Below are positions 1 to 8,166 of a stretch of 52,300 nt of DNA, piece by piece; the stretch's first letter is position 1, and the number at the start of each line of letters is the position of its first letter. The notes beneath the pieces were generated by a model. The model did no database searches. It had not been told where the DNA came from and saw nothing but the letters and a program-made list of their open reading frames with translations. Source of the stretch: Bog-756 sp038210245 (GTDB lineage: Bacteria; Actinomycetota; Acidimicrobiia; Acidimicrobiales; RAAP-2); contig JBBQWW010000015.1 of the NCBI GenBank assembly GCA_038210245.1, forward strand, positions 1 to 52,300, read 5' to 3'. Position numbers and translations under genes: made by a program.

Positions 1-95
1 GGATCGGGACCGACCGCACCCGCGACGGGGAGCCGGTGGACGGAGCCGTCCGCCTGCGGGGATGGGAGGCCGTGGTGGTGGAGCGGAACCCGTAG
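1..95 (+). CDS. 3' end of a probable glycoside hydrolase (partial)
   Basis: An open frame enters from the left edge and stops at TAG 93-95. The last 30 codons end in VRLRGWEAVVVERNP. This looks like the final beta-sandwich strand of a glycosidase C-terminal domain, such as that of GH42 beta-galactosidases, where a 'V.L.P..V.VL' strand closes the protein. The family is an inference from this short tail and from the glycosidase genes that follow. It converges with the ThuA-like gene 20 bases downstream. Confidence 0.5.
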   Translation, partial: IGTDRTRDGEPVDGAVRLRGWEAVVVERNP

Positions 96-114
96 GGACT
101 AGGTCGGGTCCGGC

Positions 115-816
115 TCAGCCGGCCGCCGCGGTCAGCCACCCCAGTCCACCGCCCAGGTGGCGGAGGTAGTCGAGGTTCTCCCAGGCGTGGGGAAAGTGCC
201 CGAGCGAAGTGGAGAAGACGCGTCCTCTGCCCTCGGTGAAGCACCACGAGAGTGGGTAGCCGATCGACGGTCTCCGGTCGTCGCCCGCATGGTCGAGGGG
301 CAGCTCCTCGGGTCGGGCCCGAAGGAGCACGGTGGCGTCGGGGCGGAGCTCCCGGAACGTGTACACCTCGTCGTGCCACGACCAGGTGGTTCCGAGATGG
401 GCAACGGCCGGATGGGTGCCCTCGGTCACGTCGAGCGTGCACCGCTGGGTCCACGGGTGTCCGTCGAACCGGGCCCCGACCAGTAACCGGTACTCGTCCC
501 ATCCGTAGCAGGCGTCGGTGGCCGAGTGCACGGCCAGCACGCCACTGTGGCCGGAGCGGACCGCCTCGAGGAGCGTGCTGCGCTGCTCTGGGGACCAGGG
601 GGTTTCCCCGATGGTGAACAGGGCCACCACGGCGGCGGCACCGAGGTCGGCGGGGTCGAGGGTGCGCACATCGGTCACCCGGCGGAACCCCAGTCCGGCG
701 AGCTCGGCCAACTGGGCCATGGCCGTGGCCGACTGGTCGAGTACGCCGTGGGCCCCGGCCGGTCCCTCCCGGTAGGGAGCGACCTGGGTGACGTAGACCA
801 GCTCGGAGGCGACCAT
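115..816 (-). CDS. ThuA-like domain protein
   Basis: A 233-residue cytoplasmic protein with the ThuA/GATase1-like fold often found in sugar-utilisation clusters. Visible features are an N-terminal strand (ELVYVTQVAPYREG), the 'VVALFTIGETPWSPEQ' nucleophile-elbow-like strand, and 'VLAVHSATDACYGWDEYRLLVGARFDGHPW', which matches the family's G-x-H-x(5)-W..Y..L.G..F..H pattern. 'YPLSWCFTEGRGRVFSTSLGH' matches its usual C-terminal W...YG.GR.FYT.LGH pattern. The frame is open 40 codons further upstream, but conservation begins at MVASELVYVT (ATG 816-814), so I chose that start. It is divergent from the rhamnosidase gene with 137 bases between them. The reaction is unknown; ThuA relatives are linked to trehalose and other disaccharide metabolism. 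Confidence 0.8.
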   Translation of the reverse strand: MVASELVYVTQVAPYREGPAGAHGVLDQSATAMAQLAELAGLGFRRVTDVRTLDPADLGAAAVVALFTIGETPWSPEQRSTLLEAVRSGHSGVLAVHSATDACYGWDEYRLLVGARFDGHPWTQRCTLDVTEGTHPAVAHLGTTWSWHDEVYTFRELRPDATVLLRARPEELPLDHAGDDRRPSIGYPLSWCFTEGRGRVFSTSLGHFPHAWENLDYLRHLGGGLGWLTAAAG

Positions 817-941
817 GGACGAAATGGTAACCGTCGGGTGGTCGGCGTCGATGGGGGCGGGGATACCCTCGGCTTCCGGCCGTCCGGCGTCGAGGCACCG
901 GCCGGGAGGGCGCCGGCCGGGACAGCTCGGGTCCACTCAAT

Positions 942-947
942 TACTGT
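942..947 (+). promoter_or_regulatory. Candidate -10 box of a leaderless rhamnosidase transcript
   Basis: TACTGT ends 6 bases before the ATG at 954. This matches TANNNT and would place transcription initiation at or next to the start codon. No convincing -35 hexamer is visible. The same geometry recurs at several other genes in the window. Confidence 0.4.
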
Positions 948-953
948 GGCCTC

Positions 954-3812
954 ATGGTGGAGGGGGAGGACGAGCCTCCGCCGGCCGGCTGGAGACTGCA
1001 CCGTCGCCAACTGCTCGGTGGAGCGGTGGTGGGGGCGGCCAGCGCCGCCCTGGGGCCGCTGGTCTCCGCCCGAGAGCCGCATGGTGCTGGCTCTGGCGAC
1101 CCCCCGACCGGACCGACGGGCCTGGCCGAGAGCGGGACCGACGGGCCCGGACCCCCGAGCGCCCTCCGGGTAGCGGGACTGGTCGCTCCGCTCGGCCTTG
1201 CCGTGGACGACGTCTTCTTCTCGTGGCACGTGGTCGATCCACGTCGGGGTGCCCGACAGAAGGCCTTCCGGATCATGGTGACCGGGCCCCATGCCGGCTC
1301 GGCCCCGGCCCCCACGGTGTGGGACAGCGGGAAGGTGCACTCGGCGCACCAGGCCAACGTGGCCTACACCGGCCCACCGCTGGTCCCCGACGCCGCCTAC
1401 CGGTGGACGGTGCGGATCTGGGACGGAACCGGCCGGGCCGGGCCCGCCTCATCGGCGTCCACCTTCGAGACCGGCCTGGCCGAGCACGGGTGGACGGCGT
1501 CGTGGATCCGCCGGGCGGAGAGCGGGACGGCCGAGCCGTGTCGGTACACCTACGCCCGGCACGAGTTCGACCTGGTCCCCGGGCAGATCCAACGGGCCCG
1601 GGCCTACGTGTCCGGCGACCAGCAGTACGAGCTGTTCGTGAACGGGGTGCGGGCCGGGAAGGGCCAGGCCTACAGCTATCCCGACTCGATGTACTTCGAG
1701 GCCCTCGACGTCACCGGCCTCCTCCGGCCCGGGGCGGCCAACGCGGTCGCCATCCTGTCGAACTGGCAGGGACCGACCAAGGGCCACCCGGCCGGGAGCC
1801 CCGGGGTGGTGGCCGAGCTGGTCGTCCACCGGGCTGACGGCCACCGGGAACGGGTGGTAACCGACGGATCCTGGCGGGTGGCCAAGGGGGCGTGGCTCCC
1901 CGGGACCCAGCGAGATCTTGAGGGCGACCTGGTCGACTACACCGAGACCATCGACGGGCCGGCCCAGCCGGTGGGCTGGGACCTCCCCGGGTTCGACGAC
2001 ACGGCCTGGGAACCGGCGGTAGTGGTGGGCCGGGCCCCCACCGCCCCCTGGACCCGGATGGTCCCGGTGCGGACCCGCATCGTGGAGGAGCCGGTGCCGG
2101 CCGTCTCCCTCACCACCCTGGCCTCGGGGGCGGTGGTGGCCGACTTCGGCAAGGTCTACGCCGCGGTGCCCACCGTCCGGTTCCGCCGCGGGGTGGCCGG
2201 TCGGCGGGTGACCATGCGAGCCGGCTTCCTCCTGGACCAGCCCGTGGTCGGCCAGCCCTTCGAAGGCGTGCCGGGCCAGGTGTCTACAGCCCACGGCACC
2301 CAGCACACGGACATGAGCTACGGCTATGTGCAGCGGGGTGGGGAGGAGGAGTTCCACCCCTTCGACTACCTAGGCTTCCGCTACTTCCAGATCGACGACC
2401 CGGGGGAGGACCTGGCGTCCGGCGACGTGGTGGCTTTGGCCCGCCACACGGCCCTGCCCGAGCAGCCTCCGGCTACCTTCTCGTCGTCGGAGGCCACGAT
2501 CGATGCCGAGTTCCAGCTCGGAACCCACTCGGCGCTCTATACGGCCCAGGAGCAGTACATCGACACCCCGACCCGGGAGAAGGGCTCGTGGCTGTTCGAC
2601 GGCTTCCACGAGTCCCGATCGGCCATGGCGGCGTTCGGGGAGCAGAATCTCACCCGCAAGTCATTGGAGGAGTTCGCCCAGTCCCAGCGGCGCTACTGGC
2701 CCAACGGGGCAGTCAACAAGATCTACCCGACCGGCCTCGGTGCTCTCGACATCAACGAGTCGACCGAGGCCTACGTGGAGTGGGTGTGGCAGTACTGGAT
2801 GCACACCGGTGACCGCTCCCTGGTCGAGTCGGTCTACCCGGTGGTGCGGAACGTCAGCGAGTACGTGGCCAGGGCCGTGGCCCCCGACACCGGACTGGTG
2901 ACTTCTCTGCCCTCCACCAACGTCTACTACCCGACTCCGGTGGTGACCCGGCTGAATGTGCTCGGGGTCAACGTCTTCCGCCGGACCGCCGCCCTCGCTC
3001 TCGTACTCGGCCGTCCGCACCGCGAGGTGGCGGTCCAGCGGCGTCGCCAGGCGGCCCTGACCACCGCGGTCAACCGGCACCTCACCCGGGCCGACGGGAT
3101 CTACGTGGACGGGCTGCAGACCGACGGCAACCAGACGCCGACGGCCTCGCAGACGGCCAGCGCCTGTGCTGCGGCCTACGGAGTGGTGCCGTCGGCCGCC
3201 CTGGCCGCCGTCGGGCGGCACGTGGCCGGGATGGGCATGCAGGCCACGCCCCAGAACGCCGGCGAGGTGCTTCGGGCCCTGGCCCTTTCCGGCCGTACTC
3301 CGGACCTGGTGGCCCTCTTGGTGGACGCCACCGGGGACGGCTGGGCCAACATCCTGGCCCGGGGGGCCACCTTCACCTGGGAGGTGTGGAACCCGTCCGA
3401 CATCATCGGCGACTCGATGTCCCACGGGTGGGGGGCCACCATGGTCCCCGAGATCCAGCGGTCGCTGCTCGGCGTGCGGCCCACGGCGCCGGGCTTCGGC
3501 ACCTTCGCCGTGTCCCCGCCGCCTACCGGCCTGGCTTGGGCGCTGGGCTCGGTGCCCACCCCCCGCGGGACGATCTCAGTGGCCTGGCGGGCGCCAACGA
3601 AAGGGGACCAGCGGTTCTCGGTGGACGTCGAGGTGCCGCCCAACAGCACGGCCATCCTGACCGTGCCGGCCGCCGGCCCGAACGCGGTCAGCGAAGGAGG
3701 GCGACCGGCCCGAGGGGCGACCGGCGTCCGGCTGACCGGGAGTAGCGCCGGCCTCGCCCACCTGGCGCTCGGAGCCGGCACCTACCGGATCCGGAGCAGG
3801 GTCACCGGGTGA
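954..3812 (+). CDS. Secreted alpha-L-rhamnosidase, GH78
   Basis: This 952-residue enzyme should remove terminal alpha-L-rhamnose from glycans or glycosides outside the cytoplasm. The N-terminus has a Tat-like signal (HRRQLLGGAVVGAASAALG, residues about 16-35). Residues about 75-170 form the fibronectin-like domain usual in these enzymes, and about 190-390 the beta-sandwich region. The (alpha/alpha)6 catalytic barrel spans about 500-830. Within it, TPTREKGSWLFDGFHES (about 537-553) matches the family 'CPqRErlGW.gD' segment that carries acidic catalytic residues, and TFTWEVWNPSD (about 805) matches 'T.WE.W'. The segment SHGWGATMVPEIQRSLLGV followed by P..PGF is the typical C-terminal junction. 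The length is normal for GH78. The stop overlaps the start of the next gene by 4 bases, so the two are translationally coupled. Confidence 0.92.
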   Translation: MVEGEDEPPPAGWRLHRRQLLGGAVVGAASAALGPLVSAREPHGAGSGDPPTGPTGLAESGTDGPGPPSALRVAGLVAPLGLAVDDVFFSWHVVDPRRGARQKAFRIMVTGPHAGSAPAPTVWDSGKVHSAHQANVAYTGPPLVPDAAYRWTVRIWDGTGRAGPASSASTFETGLAEHGWTASWIRRAESGTAEPCRYTYARHEFDLVPGQIQRARAYVSGDQQYELFVNGVRAGKGQAYSYPDSMYFEALDVTGLLRPGAANAVAILSNWQGPTKGHPAGSPGVVAELVVHRADGHRERVVTDGSWRVAKGAWLPGTQRDLEGDLVDYTETIDGPAQPVGWDLPGFDDTAWEPAVVVGRAPTAPWTRMVPVRTRIVEEPVPAVSLTTLASGAVVADFGKVYAAVPTVRFRRGVAGRRVTMRAGFLLDQPVVGQPFEGVPGQVSTAHGTQHTDMSYGYVQRGGEEEFHPFDYLGFRYFQIDDPGEDLASGDVVALARHTALPEQPPATFSSSEATIDAEFQLGTHSALYTAQEQYIDTPTREKGSWLFDGFHESRSAMAAFGEQNLTRKSLEEFAQSQRRYWPNGAVNKIYPTGLGALDINESTEAYVEWVWQYWMHTGDRSLVESVYPVVRNVSEYVARAVAPDTGLVTSLPSTNVYYPTPVVTRLNVLGVNVFRRTAALALVLGRPHREVAVQRRRQAALTTAVNRHLTRADGIYVDGLQTDGNQTPTASQTASACAAAYGVVPSAALAAVGRHVAGMGMQATPQNAGEVLRALALSGRTPDLVALLVDATGDGWANILARGATFTWEVWNPSDIIGDSMSHGWGATMVPEIQRSLLGVRPTAPGFGTFAVSPPPTGLAWALGSVPTPRGTISVAWRAPTKGDQRFSVDVEVPPNSTAILTVPAAGPNAVSEGGRPARGATGVRLTGSSAGLAHLALGAGTYRIRSRVTG

Positions 3813-4936
3813 AGTGGGGGCCGGCGGTGGGCCGGGTGGGTGTCGCCCTCGTAGTGGGGCTGGTGCTCGGGGTCGTTCTGGCCGTCCCCCCAGCCGGCGC
3901 CTCGGCCAGCGGCCCGCTCAGCCCGTCAGCGCTCCGGGCCGGTGCCGGCCACGCTTGCGTGGTCGGCACCTCGGCGCCCACGGTGAGGTGGTCAGCACTC
4001 CGCAACCCGGTGCTCGCCGACTCCTCGGCCGGAGTCAAGGACCAGGCGGTGGTGTGGGCCGGCGGCCGGTGGCACGCCGTGTTCAGCCACGTGACCGACG
4101 ACCCGACGGGACCAGGCGGGGTCCGGTGGGACGTGGCCACAGCCACGAGCCCCGACCTGGCCCACTGGTCGGCCATCACGCCCTGGCCGGTGCAGGCGGG
4201 AGTGCTCGGGGTGGCCTCGCCCGACCTGGGTCGGGACCCGAGGGGGCGCTTCGTGGCCACCTACCAGTCCGACCCCGGAGCCTCGTTGCCCCCGGGCAGC
4301 CGAGCCCGGCTCTTCTATCGCACCTCCACCGACCTCTCCCACTGGTCGCCGGCGCGACCGCTGGCCCAGAACCTGGCCACCTCGCCCGCCAGCCGGATGA
4401 TCGACGGAGCCCTGGTGTGGACCGGGCGCCAGCTGCTGCTGGGCTTCAAGTACTCGTCGCCCACCCAGCCCGATGTCTTCGAGGTGGCCCGCTCCGTGTC
4501 GGGACGGCTGCAGGGCCCATGGACCCTGGTCGGACGTCCCGACATCACCGTCAACGGCGGCACGGTGGAGAACGGGGAGTTCGTGCGGGTGGCCGACCGC
4601 TGGCACCTCATGGCCACCTCGGACAACCTGGACCAGCCCTGGCTGTTCACCCTGGCCGGAAACCCCGACCGTCCGGAGGGCTGGCTGCACTGGACGGCCG
4701 GCTACCGGTTGGACGTCCCGGACCAGGCCTTCGACAGCGGCCCGGGGATCTCGAGCCTGGGGTTCGAGCACGCCAACTCGGCCTATCTGTGCGCCACCGG
4801 CTCCAGCCCCGGGAGCGAGGTCTACCTGTTCTACGCCGGGAGCAACGAGCTGACCCGGTTCGGCGGCTGGGGCGCGGCCGCCATCGGGGTGGCCCGGAGC
4901 CGGGACCTGGTCCACTGGCAGGTGCCGGTGGGATGA
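3809..4936 (+). CDS. Secreted five-bladed beta-propeller glycosidase-like protein (GH43-like)
   Basis: A 375-residue protein starting at GTG 3809 inside the rhamnosidase stop codon. Residues 1-33 are a signal peptide (VGVALVVGLVLGVVLAV, then Ala-rich AGASAS). The rest repeats propeller-blade motifs: VKDQAVVWAGGRWHAVFSH, ATATSPDLAHWS, RTSTDLSHWS, 'MIDGALVWTGRQLLLGFKY', 'NGEFVRVADRWHLMATSD' and 'ARSRDLVHWQVP'. The D..HW and W..G.W.. patterns are typical of GH43/GH62/GH117-type five-bladed propellers. Coupling to an alpha-L-rhamnosidase suggests it trims the same glycan, for example by removing an arabinofuranosyl or similar side group. I cannot assign the substrate, and the catalytic acids are not certain from sequence alone. 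Confidence 0.75.
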   Translation: MKWGPAVGRVGVALVVGLVLGVVLAVPPAGASASGPLSPSALRAGAGHACVVGTSAPTVRWSALRNPVLADSSAGVKDQAVVWAGGRWHAVFSHVTDDPTGPGGVRWDVATATSPDLAHWSAITPWPVQAGVLGVASPDLGRDPRGRFVATYQSDPGASLPPGSRARLFYRTSTDLSHWSPARPLAQNLATSPASRMIDGALVWTGRQLLLGFKYSSPTQPDVFEVARSVSGRLQGPWTLVGRPDITVNGGTVENGEFVRVADRWHLMATSDNLDQPWLFTLAGNPDRPEGWLHWTAGYRLDVPDQAFDSGPGISSLGFEHANSAYLCATGSSPGSEVYLFYAGSNELTRFGGWGAAAIGVARSRDLVHWQVPVG

Positions 4937-5056
4937 CCGTCAGAAAGGGCGACAGCGGCGCATGCCCTCTGGCCCCATCCCGACGACAGACCGGCTGGGT
5001 ACAGTGGGCGACGTGGGCCGCAGCCACCTCACGTCCGGCCCGGGGGATTGATCGAG

Positions 5057-6406
5057 ATGCAGATCACCATCGTCGGCGGCGGCAGCTACCAGTGGACGCC
5101 CGAACTCCTCGCCGACCTGTTGGGCACCGAGTCACTCCGCGGGGCCCACTATGTGCTGGAGGACATCGACGCCGCCCCGTTGGAGAAGATGGTGGCCCTG
5201 GCCGGTCGGCTGGACCAGGCCATGGGAGCGGGCGCCACCTTCTCGGCCACCACTGACCAACGCCGGGCGTTGGCCGGGGCCGACTTCGTGATCGTCACCA
5301 TCTCCACCGGTGGGTTCGACTCCATGGCCCTCGACCTCGAGGTGCCGGCCCGCCACGGCATCCGCCAGTCGGTGGGAGACACCGTCGGCCCCGGGGGCAT
5401 CAGCCGGTCGTTGCGCAACATCCCGGTGCTGGTGGGGGTGGCCGAGGACATGGGCAAGGTGTGCCCGGAGGCCTGGCTGCTCAACATCACCAACCCGATG
5501 ACCTGCCTGACCCGGGCCGTGTGCCGGGAGACGTCGGTGCGGGCCATCGGACTCTGCCACGAGGTGGGCAACTGGTCCATGGACCTGGCCATCGCCCTCG
5601 GGCGTCCCATGGAGTCGGTGCGACCCACGGTGGCCGGGGTGAACCACTTTCCGGTGGTGACGGCCCTCGACGTCGATGGCCGTGACGGCCTCGCCATCCT
5701 GGCCGAGATGGTGGAGGAGGCCGGCGGGCTACCCGCTCTGGTCCCGTACCCGGGCCGGCCCGAGGCCGAGACCTTCTCGCGCCTCGACTTCGTCCAGCGC
5801 CACGCCCTGAAGCTGACCCTGCTCGACCGGTGGGGGGCGTTCCCGGCCGCCGGGGACCGCCACATCGCCGAGTTCCTGCCCTGGGTGCTCACCGAGGAGT
5901 CGCACTGGGGGGGCGACTTCAACGTGGAGCTCACCTCCATCGCCACCCGCCAGGAGCACCAGGCGGGCTACGTGGCCGACGTCGACGCCTGGCTGGATGG
6001 CACCAAGGACCTCCAGACCTGGTCCTCGGGTGAGCTTCCGGCCCTGGTCATCGACTCGCTGGTGACCGGCGAACGCCGTGAGCTCCCGGCCAACATCCCC
6101 AACGCCGGCCAGGTTCCCGACGCCCCCGACAACGTGGTGGTCGAGTCGATCTGTGTGATCGACGACACCGGCATCCGTGGCCGGGACGTGGTCCCGCTCC
6201 CGCCTCCCTATGCGGAGCTCGTCCGCCGGCACGTGGCCGTGGCCGAACTCACCGTGGAGGCAGCCCTGGAGGGTGACCAGCGCAAGGCCGAGGCCGCCTA
6301 CTTTCTCGACCCCCTGGCCGGCCGGGGTGGCTACGAAGACACCGCAGCCATGGTGGACGAGCTCCTCACGGCCACGGCGGCATGGCTTCCACAGTTCGCC
6401 GGGTAG
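5057..6406 (+). CDS. GH4-family NAD-dependent alpha-glycosidase / 6-phospho-glycosidase
   Basis: A 449-residue cytoplasmic enzyme of glycoside hydrolase family 4, which cleaves glycosides by an NAD+- and Mn2+-dependent oxidation-elimination mechanism. The Rossmann start ITIVGGGSYQWTPELLADLL (residues 3-22) is diagnostic. DFVIVTISTGG follows, and NPMTCLTRAV (about 146-155), GLCHE (Cys about 167) and GVNHF (His about 197) hold the conserved metal-binding Cys and His. The absence of a signal peptide implies that a transported glycoside is cleaved inside the cell. A TTG nine bases upstream is in frame, but the family begins 2-3 residues before the Rossmann strand, so I start at ATG 5057. It follows the two secreted glycosidases by 120 bases and may have its own promoter (TACAGT at 5000-5005). 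Confidence 0.9.
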   Translation: MQITIVGGGSYQWTPELLADLLGTESLRGAHYVLEDIDAAPLEKMVALAGRLDQAMGAGATFSATTDQRRALAGADFVIVTISTGGFDSMALDLEVPARHGIRQSVGDTVGPGGISRSLRNIPVLVGVAEDMGKVCPEAWLLNITNPMTCLTRAVCRETSVRAIGLCHEVGNWSMDLAIALGRPMESVRPTVAGVNHFPVVTALDVDGRDGLAILAEMVEEAGGLPALVPYPGRPEAETFSRLDFVQRHALKLTLLDRWGAFPAAGDRHIAEFLPWVLTEESHWGGDFNVELTSIATRQEHQAGYVADVDAWLDGTKDLQTWSSGELPALVIDSLVTGERRELPANIPNAGQVPDAPDNVVVESICVIDDTGIRGRDVVPLPPPYAELVRRHVAVAELTVEAALEGDQRKAEAAYFLDPLAGRGGYEDTAAMVDELLTATAAWLPQFAG

Positions 6407-6484
6407 GCCGGTTCGCCGCTGCCTGCAGGCGGCGCATCCGACCGGCCGGACACCAACCCGCAGGACATCGATGAGGAGGAACCC

Positions 6485-7372
6485 ATGAAGCTCGGCTTCG
6501 TCGGACTCGGGGCCATGGGACTGCCCATGACCCGGCACCTGGTGGAGGCCGGCCTGCCGGTCACCGTGTCGTCCCGCAGCCCGGGGCCGGTGGCCACGGC
6601 GGTGGCGTTCGGGGCGGTGCACGGCGGTGACCCGGCCGGGGTGGCCCGGGCCTCCGACGTGATCATCCTCTGTGTCCCGAGCTCACCGCAGGTGGCCGAC
6701 GTGGTGGCGGCCATGCTCCCGAGCCTCGGCCCGGGGAAGGTGGTGGTGGACTGCTCCACCATCGACCCCGAGGTATCCCGGGTCCAGCACCAGCGCATAG
6801 CCGCTATCGGAGCCGGGTTCCTCGATGCCCCGCTGTCGGGCGGCACGGCCGGGGCTGAGCGGGGCACGTTGACCCTGATGGTGGGTGGGGACGAGGCCAC
6901 CCTGGAGGCGGTGCGCCCGGCTCTCGACCCGTTCGCCGGGCTCATCGTCCATGTGGGTGGGCCCGGGATGGGCCAGGTGGTGAAGTTGTGCAACAACCTG
7001 ATCTACGCCGCCCAGATGGTGGCCACCGCCGAGGCCTCGGCGTTGGCCGTGACGTCGGGGGTCGACATGCACAAGCTCCACGAGGTGCTGCTCCACTCCA
7101 CCGGGGACTGTGTGGCCGTCCGGACCCGGCTCCCGGTACCTGGGGTGGTGCCAGACAGCCCGGCCTCCAACGGGTGGAAGCCCGGCTTCATGACCGACCT
7201 CATGGCCAAGGACCTCGACTTGGCCCTCCGCTACGCCGAGTCGGCCGGGGTGGGCCTGGCCACCACCGAAGTGGCCCGAGAAGCGCTGGGCGCGGCCATG
7301 GCGGCCGGCTACGGCCGGGAGGACTTCTCGGCGGTGGCCAAGGTGGTCTTCGACCGCTCCGGCCTGCGATGA
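6485..7372 (+). CDS. NAD(P)-dependent beta-hydroxyacid dehydrogenase (3-hydroxyisobutyrate dehydrogenase / tartronate semialdehyde reductase family)
   Basis: A 295-residue oxidoreductase. The N-terminal Rossmann motif is KLGFVGLGAMGLPMTRHL. The substrate-binding signature DAPLSGGTAGAERGTLTLMVGG (about residues 115-136) matches the family D.PVSGG..GA..G.L..M.GG. GPGMGQVVKLCNNL carries the catalytic Lys at about residue 168, and GFMTDLMAKDLDLAL is the conserved C-terminal segment. A Shine-Dalgarno (GAGGAA, 6475-6480) precedes ATG 6485. The next gene starts within its stop codon (ATGA, 7369-7372). In this locus it probably oxidises or reduces a sugar-derived hydroxyacid; the specific substrate is not visible. 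Confidence 0.9.
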   Translation: MKLGFVGLGAMGLPMTRHLVEAGLPVTVSSRSPGPVATAVAFGAVHGGDPAGVARASDVIILCVPSSPQVADVVAAMLPSLGPGKVVVDCSTIDPEVSRVQHQRIAAIGAGFLDAPLSGGTAGAERGTLTLMVGGDEATLEAVRPALDPFAGLIVHVGGPGMGQVVKLCNNLIYAAQMVATAEASALAVTSGVDMHKLHEVLLHSTGDCVAVRTRLPVPGVVPDSPASNGWKPGFMTDLMAKDLDLALRYAESAGVGLATTEVAREALGAAMAAGYGREDFSAVAKVVFDRSGLR

Positions 7373-8166
7373 GCGGCGTGGGCGGCACCAGACCGACCGG
7401 TCCGACCGGACCGAGGGTGGCGATGCCGGCCCTGGTGCTGGCGGCCGATCACCGCGCGCGCGGCGTGATGACCATCGAGCGCTACGCCGACTACCTGGCC
7501 GCCCTGACTCAGGCGCTGCCGCACTGCGACGGGATCCTGGCCAGCGCCCAGCCCCTCGTCGACCTGGCCCGAACCGGTGCGCTCCGGCCCGGGCAGGGCA
7601 CCTACCTGTCGATCAACCGCACCGGACTGGCCGGCTCGGCCTTCGAGCTCGACGACCGACTGGTGGCCAGCGTGGCCCGGGCCTCCGGCGACGGGTGGAC
7701 GGGGGTCAAGCTCATGATCCGGATCGACTTCCTCGATCCGGATGGTGCCTCGGGGCTGGCCCTGCTCGGCCAAGTACTGGAGGAGGCGGCCGCCGCCAAC
7801 ATCGACGCCCTGATCGAGCCGCTCATCTGGCGCGACGGCGCCATGTCCCGGGCCACCGACGACGTGGTCCTGGCTGCGGTCATCGCCCACGACCTGGGCG
7901 CCCCCCTCCTCAAGGTGCCGGTCCCGGTGGCCCCACCGGGGGAGGCGAGGGTCGAGGCGGTCGGTCGGGTAGTGGCCAGCGTGGGCGTACCGGTGCTCTT
8001 CCTCGGGGGTCCCCACCGAGGGGATGACCACCGGTCGACCCTGGCCGAGGCCCGTGACGTCATGGCCGCCGGTGCCGCCGGCCTGGCCATGGGTCGGGCC
8101 ATCCTCCAGGAGCCGTCACCGGCGAAGGCGGCCCAGGACCTGGCCGACCTCGTGCACGGCGGGTGA
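7369..8166 (+). CDS. DeoC/FbaB-like class I aldolase (Cgl0159/IolJ-like)
   Basis: A 265-residue (beta/alpha)8 protein starting in the previous stop codon. After a low-complexity Gly/Thr/Pro N-terminus of about 15 residues it has MPALVLAADHRARGVM, the first strand with the A-D-H-x-x-R-G motif of the LsrF/FbaB/Cgl0159-type aldolases. Further features are GVKLMIRIDFLDP, NIDALIEPLIW, 'LGAPLLKVPVP' (a Lys at the expected Schiff-base strand) and the phosphate-binding end 'VLFLGGPHRGDD' plus 'AAGAAGLAMGRAILQ'. The likely role is cleavage of a phosphorylated keto sugar made by the kinase encoded immediately downstream, whose start overlaps this stop (GTGA, 8163-8166). The substrate is inferred only from context. 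Confidence 0.78.
   Translation: MSGVGGTRPTGPTGPRVAMPALVLAADHRARGVMTIERYADYLAALTQALPHCDGILASAQPLVDLARTGALRPGQGTYLSINRTGLAGSAFELDDRLVASVARASGDGWTGVKLMIRIDFLDPDGASGLALLGQVLEEAAAANIDALIEPLIWRDGAMSRATDDVVLAAVIAHDLGAPLLKVPVPVAPPGEARVEAVGRVVASVGVPVLFLGGPHRGDDHRSTLAEARDVMAAGAAGLAMGRAILQEPSPAKAAQDLADLVHGG

Noticed and set aside
5048..5056. TTG start for the GH4 gene
   Set aside because: It would add three residues before the conserved Rossmann strand. ATG 5057 fits the family better, although TTG cannot be excluded.
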